The notes beneath the pieces were generated by a model. The model was not told the origin of the DNA. It saw only the letters and a list, made by a program, of their open reading frames with translations, and did no database searches. Positions 7,055-7,289 of a stretch of DNA of 7,289 nt are shown here, in pieces; within the stretch, counting starts at the first letter, position 1, and the number at the start of each line of letters is the position of its first letter. This stretch comes from Sphingomonas paucimobilis (lineage in GTDB: Bacteria > Pseudomonadota > Alphaproteobacteria > Sphingomonadales > Sphingomonadaceae): positions 1-7,289 of the forward strand of contig CAMAQU010000080.1 of NCBI GenBank assembly GCA_945860425.1, read 5' to 3'. A program made the translations under genes and the position numbers.

Positions 7055-7289
7055 CTATCCCCCATCGCTATCGCTGGCCAAGGCGTCGCTGCCGGGCAGG
7101 GCGGGTTTGGGCGGAATTTTCGGCAGCTTGCCGCCAGAACAGGCATAGGTCATGGCCATTTCGACCAATGTCCCGGAACTGACCCGTTCATATTTTGGGG
7201 CATAATCCGCGCCTTGCCAGTCATGGGATTTTTTGCCGCCTGCAAATCGGGCGTAATTCAGCGCCGCCACGGATCGCGCCCGACAGTTG
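7055..7289 (-). CDS. C-terminal part of an unrecognised protein, possibly surface-adhesin E-like
   Basis: The reading frame is open to the right edge, so only the last 77 or so residues are seen, ending in TAG at 7057-7055. A GTG at 7270 could be read as a start, but the frame continues upstream with NCRARS, so this is more likely the tail of a longer gene. The visible part has two cysteines (in NCRARS and in MTYACSGG), a central SSGTLVEMAMTYAC segment and a Pro/Asp/Ser-rich tail. The order Cys-x-Ala-Arg, variable strand, then 'pSGT..E....yaC' resembles the end of small secreted proteins of the surface-adhesin E-like type, where the two cysteines could form a disulfide in the periplasm. That resemblance is from memory of the pattern and is weak; no function is assigned. 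It ends 61 nt before ptsP on the same strand, with no clear terminator between them. Confidence 0.6.
   Translation of the reverse strand, partial: NCRARSVAALNYARFAGGKKSHDWQGADYAPKYERVSSGTLVEMAMTYACSGGKLPKIPPKPALPGSDALASDSDGG

Noticed and set aside
1..7289. Search for a mobile element, CRISPR array, RNA gene or novel defence-like system
   Set aside because: The window is almost entirely filled by housekeeping genes in one orientation with short gaps; no direct repeats, terminal inverted repeats, transposase or tRNA-like folds were seen.

Overview
The window reads as chromosomal DNA from an alphaproteobacterium, most likely of the order Sphingomonadales. The basis is protein style (FtsH, the GAF-containing PtsP and the short YbgF/CpoB all resemble sphingomonad versions) and a fairly GC-rich codon bias. 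No database search was run, so the taxonomic call is an inference. All recognisable genes lie on the minus strand, so transcription runs from high to low coordinates.

In transcription order: (1) the C-terminal part of an unrecognised small protein, with a weak resemblance to surface-adhesin E-like proteins, entering from the right edge (7289-7055); (2) ptsP, enzyme I of the nitrogen-type phosphotransferase system (6993-4720); (3) a 103-bp gap holding a perfect 6-bp-arm palindrome; (4) a RodZ-like membrane protein with a cytoplasmic helix-turn-helix (4616-3798); (5) cpoB/ybgF, a periplasmic coiled-coil/TPR protein (about 3740-2730); (6) tilS, tRNA-Ile lysidine synthetase (2714-1767), 15 nt behind cpoB; (7) ftsH, the membrane AAA+ zinc protease, whose C-terminus runs off the left edge (1705-1).

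The RodZ-like gene, cpoB and tilS are spaced tightly enough to be one operon; ftsH may be co-transcribed and may also have its own promoter. The functions are mostly envelope growth and quality control: a RodZ-like shape factor, CpoB (coordination of peptidoglycan synthesis with outer-membrane constriction) and FtsH (membrane protein and LpxC turnover in studied bacteria). To these are added a regulatory PTS enzyme and an essential tRNA-modifying enzyme. The tolQRAB-pal genes that usually precede cpoB are not next to it here.

There is no sign of mobile elements, CRISPR, tRNA or rRNA genes, pseudogenes or a new defence-type system. No gene-free stretch exceeds about 105 bases. The window looks like an ordinary housekeeping region, and the findings are correspondingly modest.
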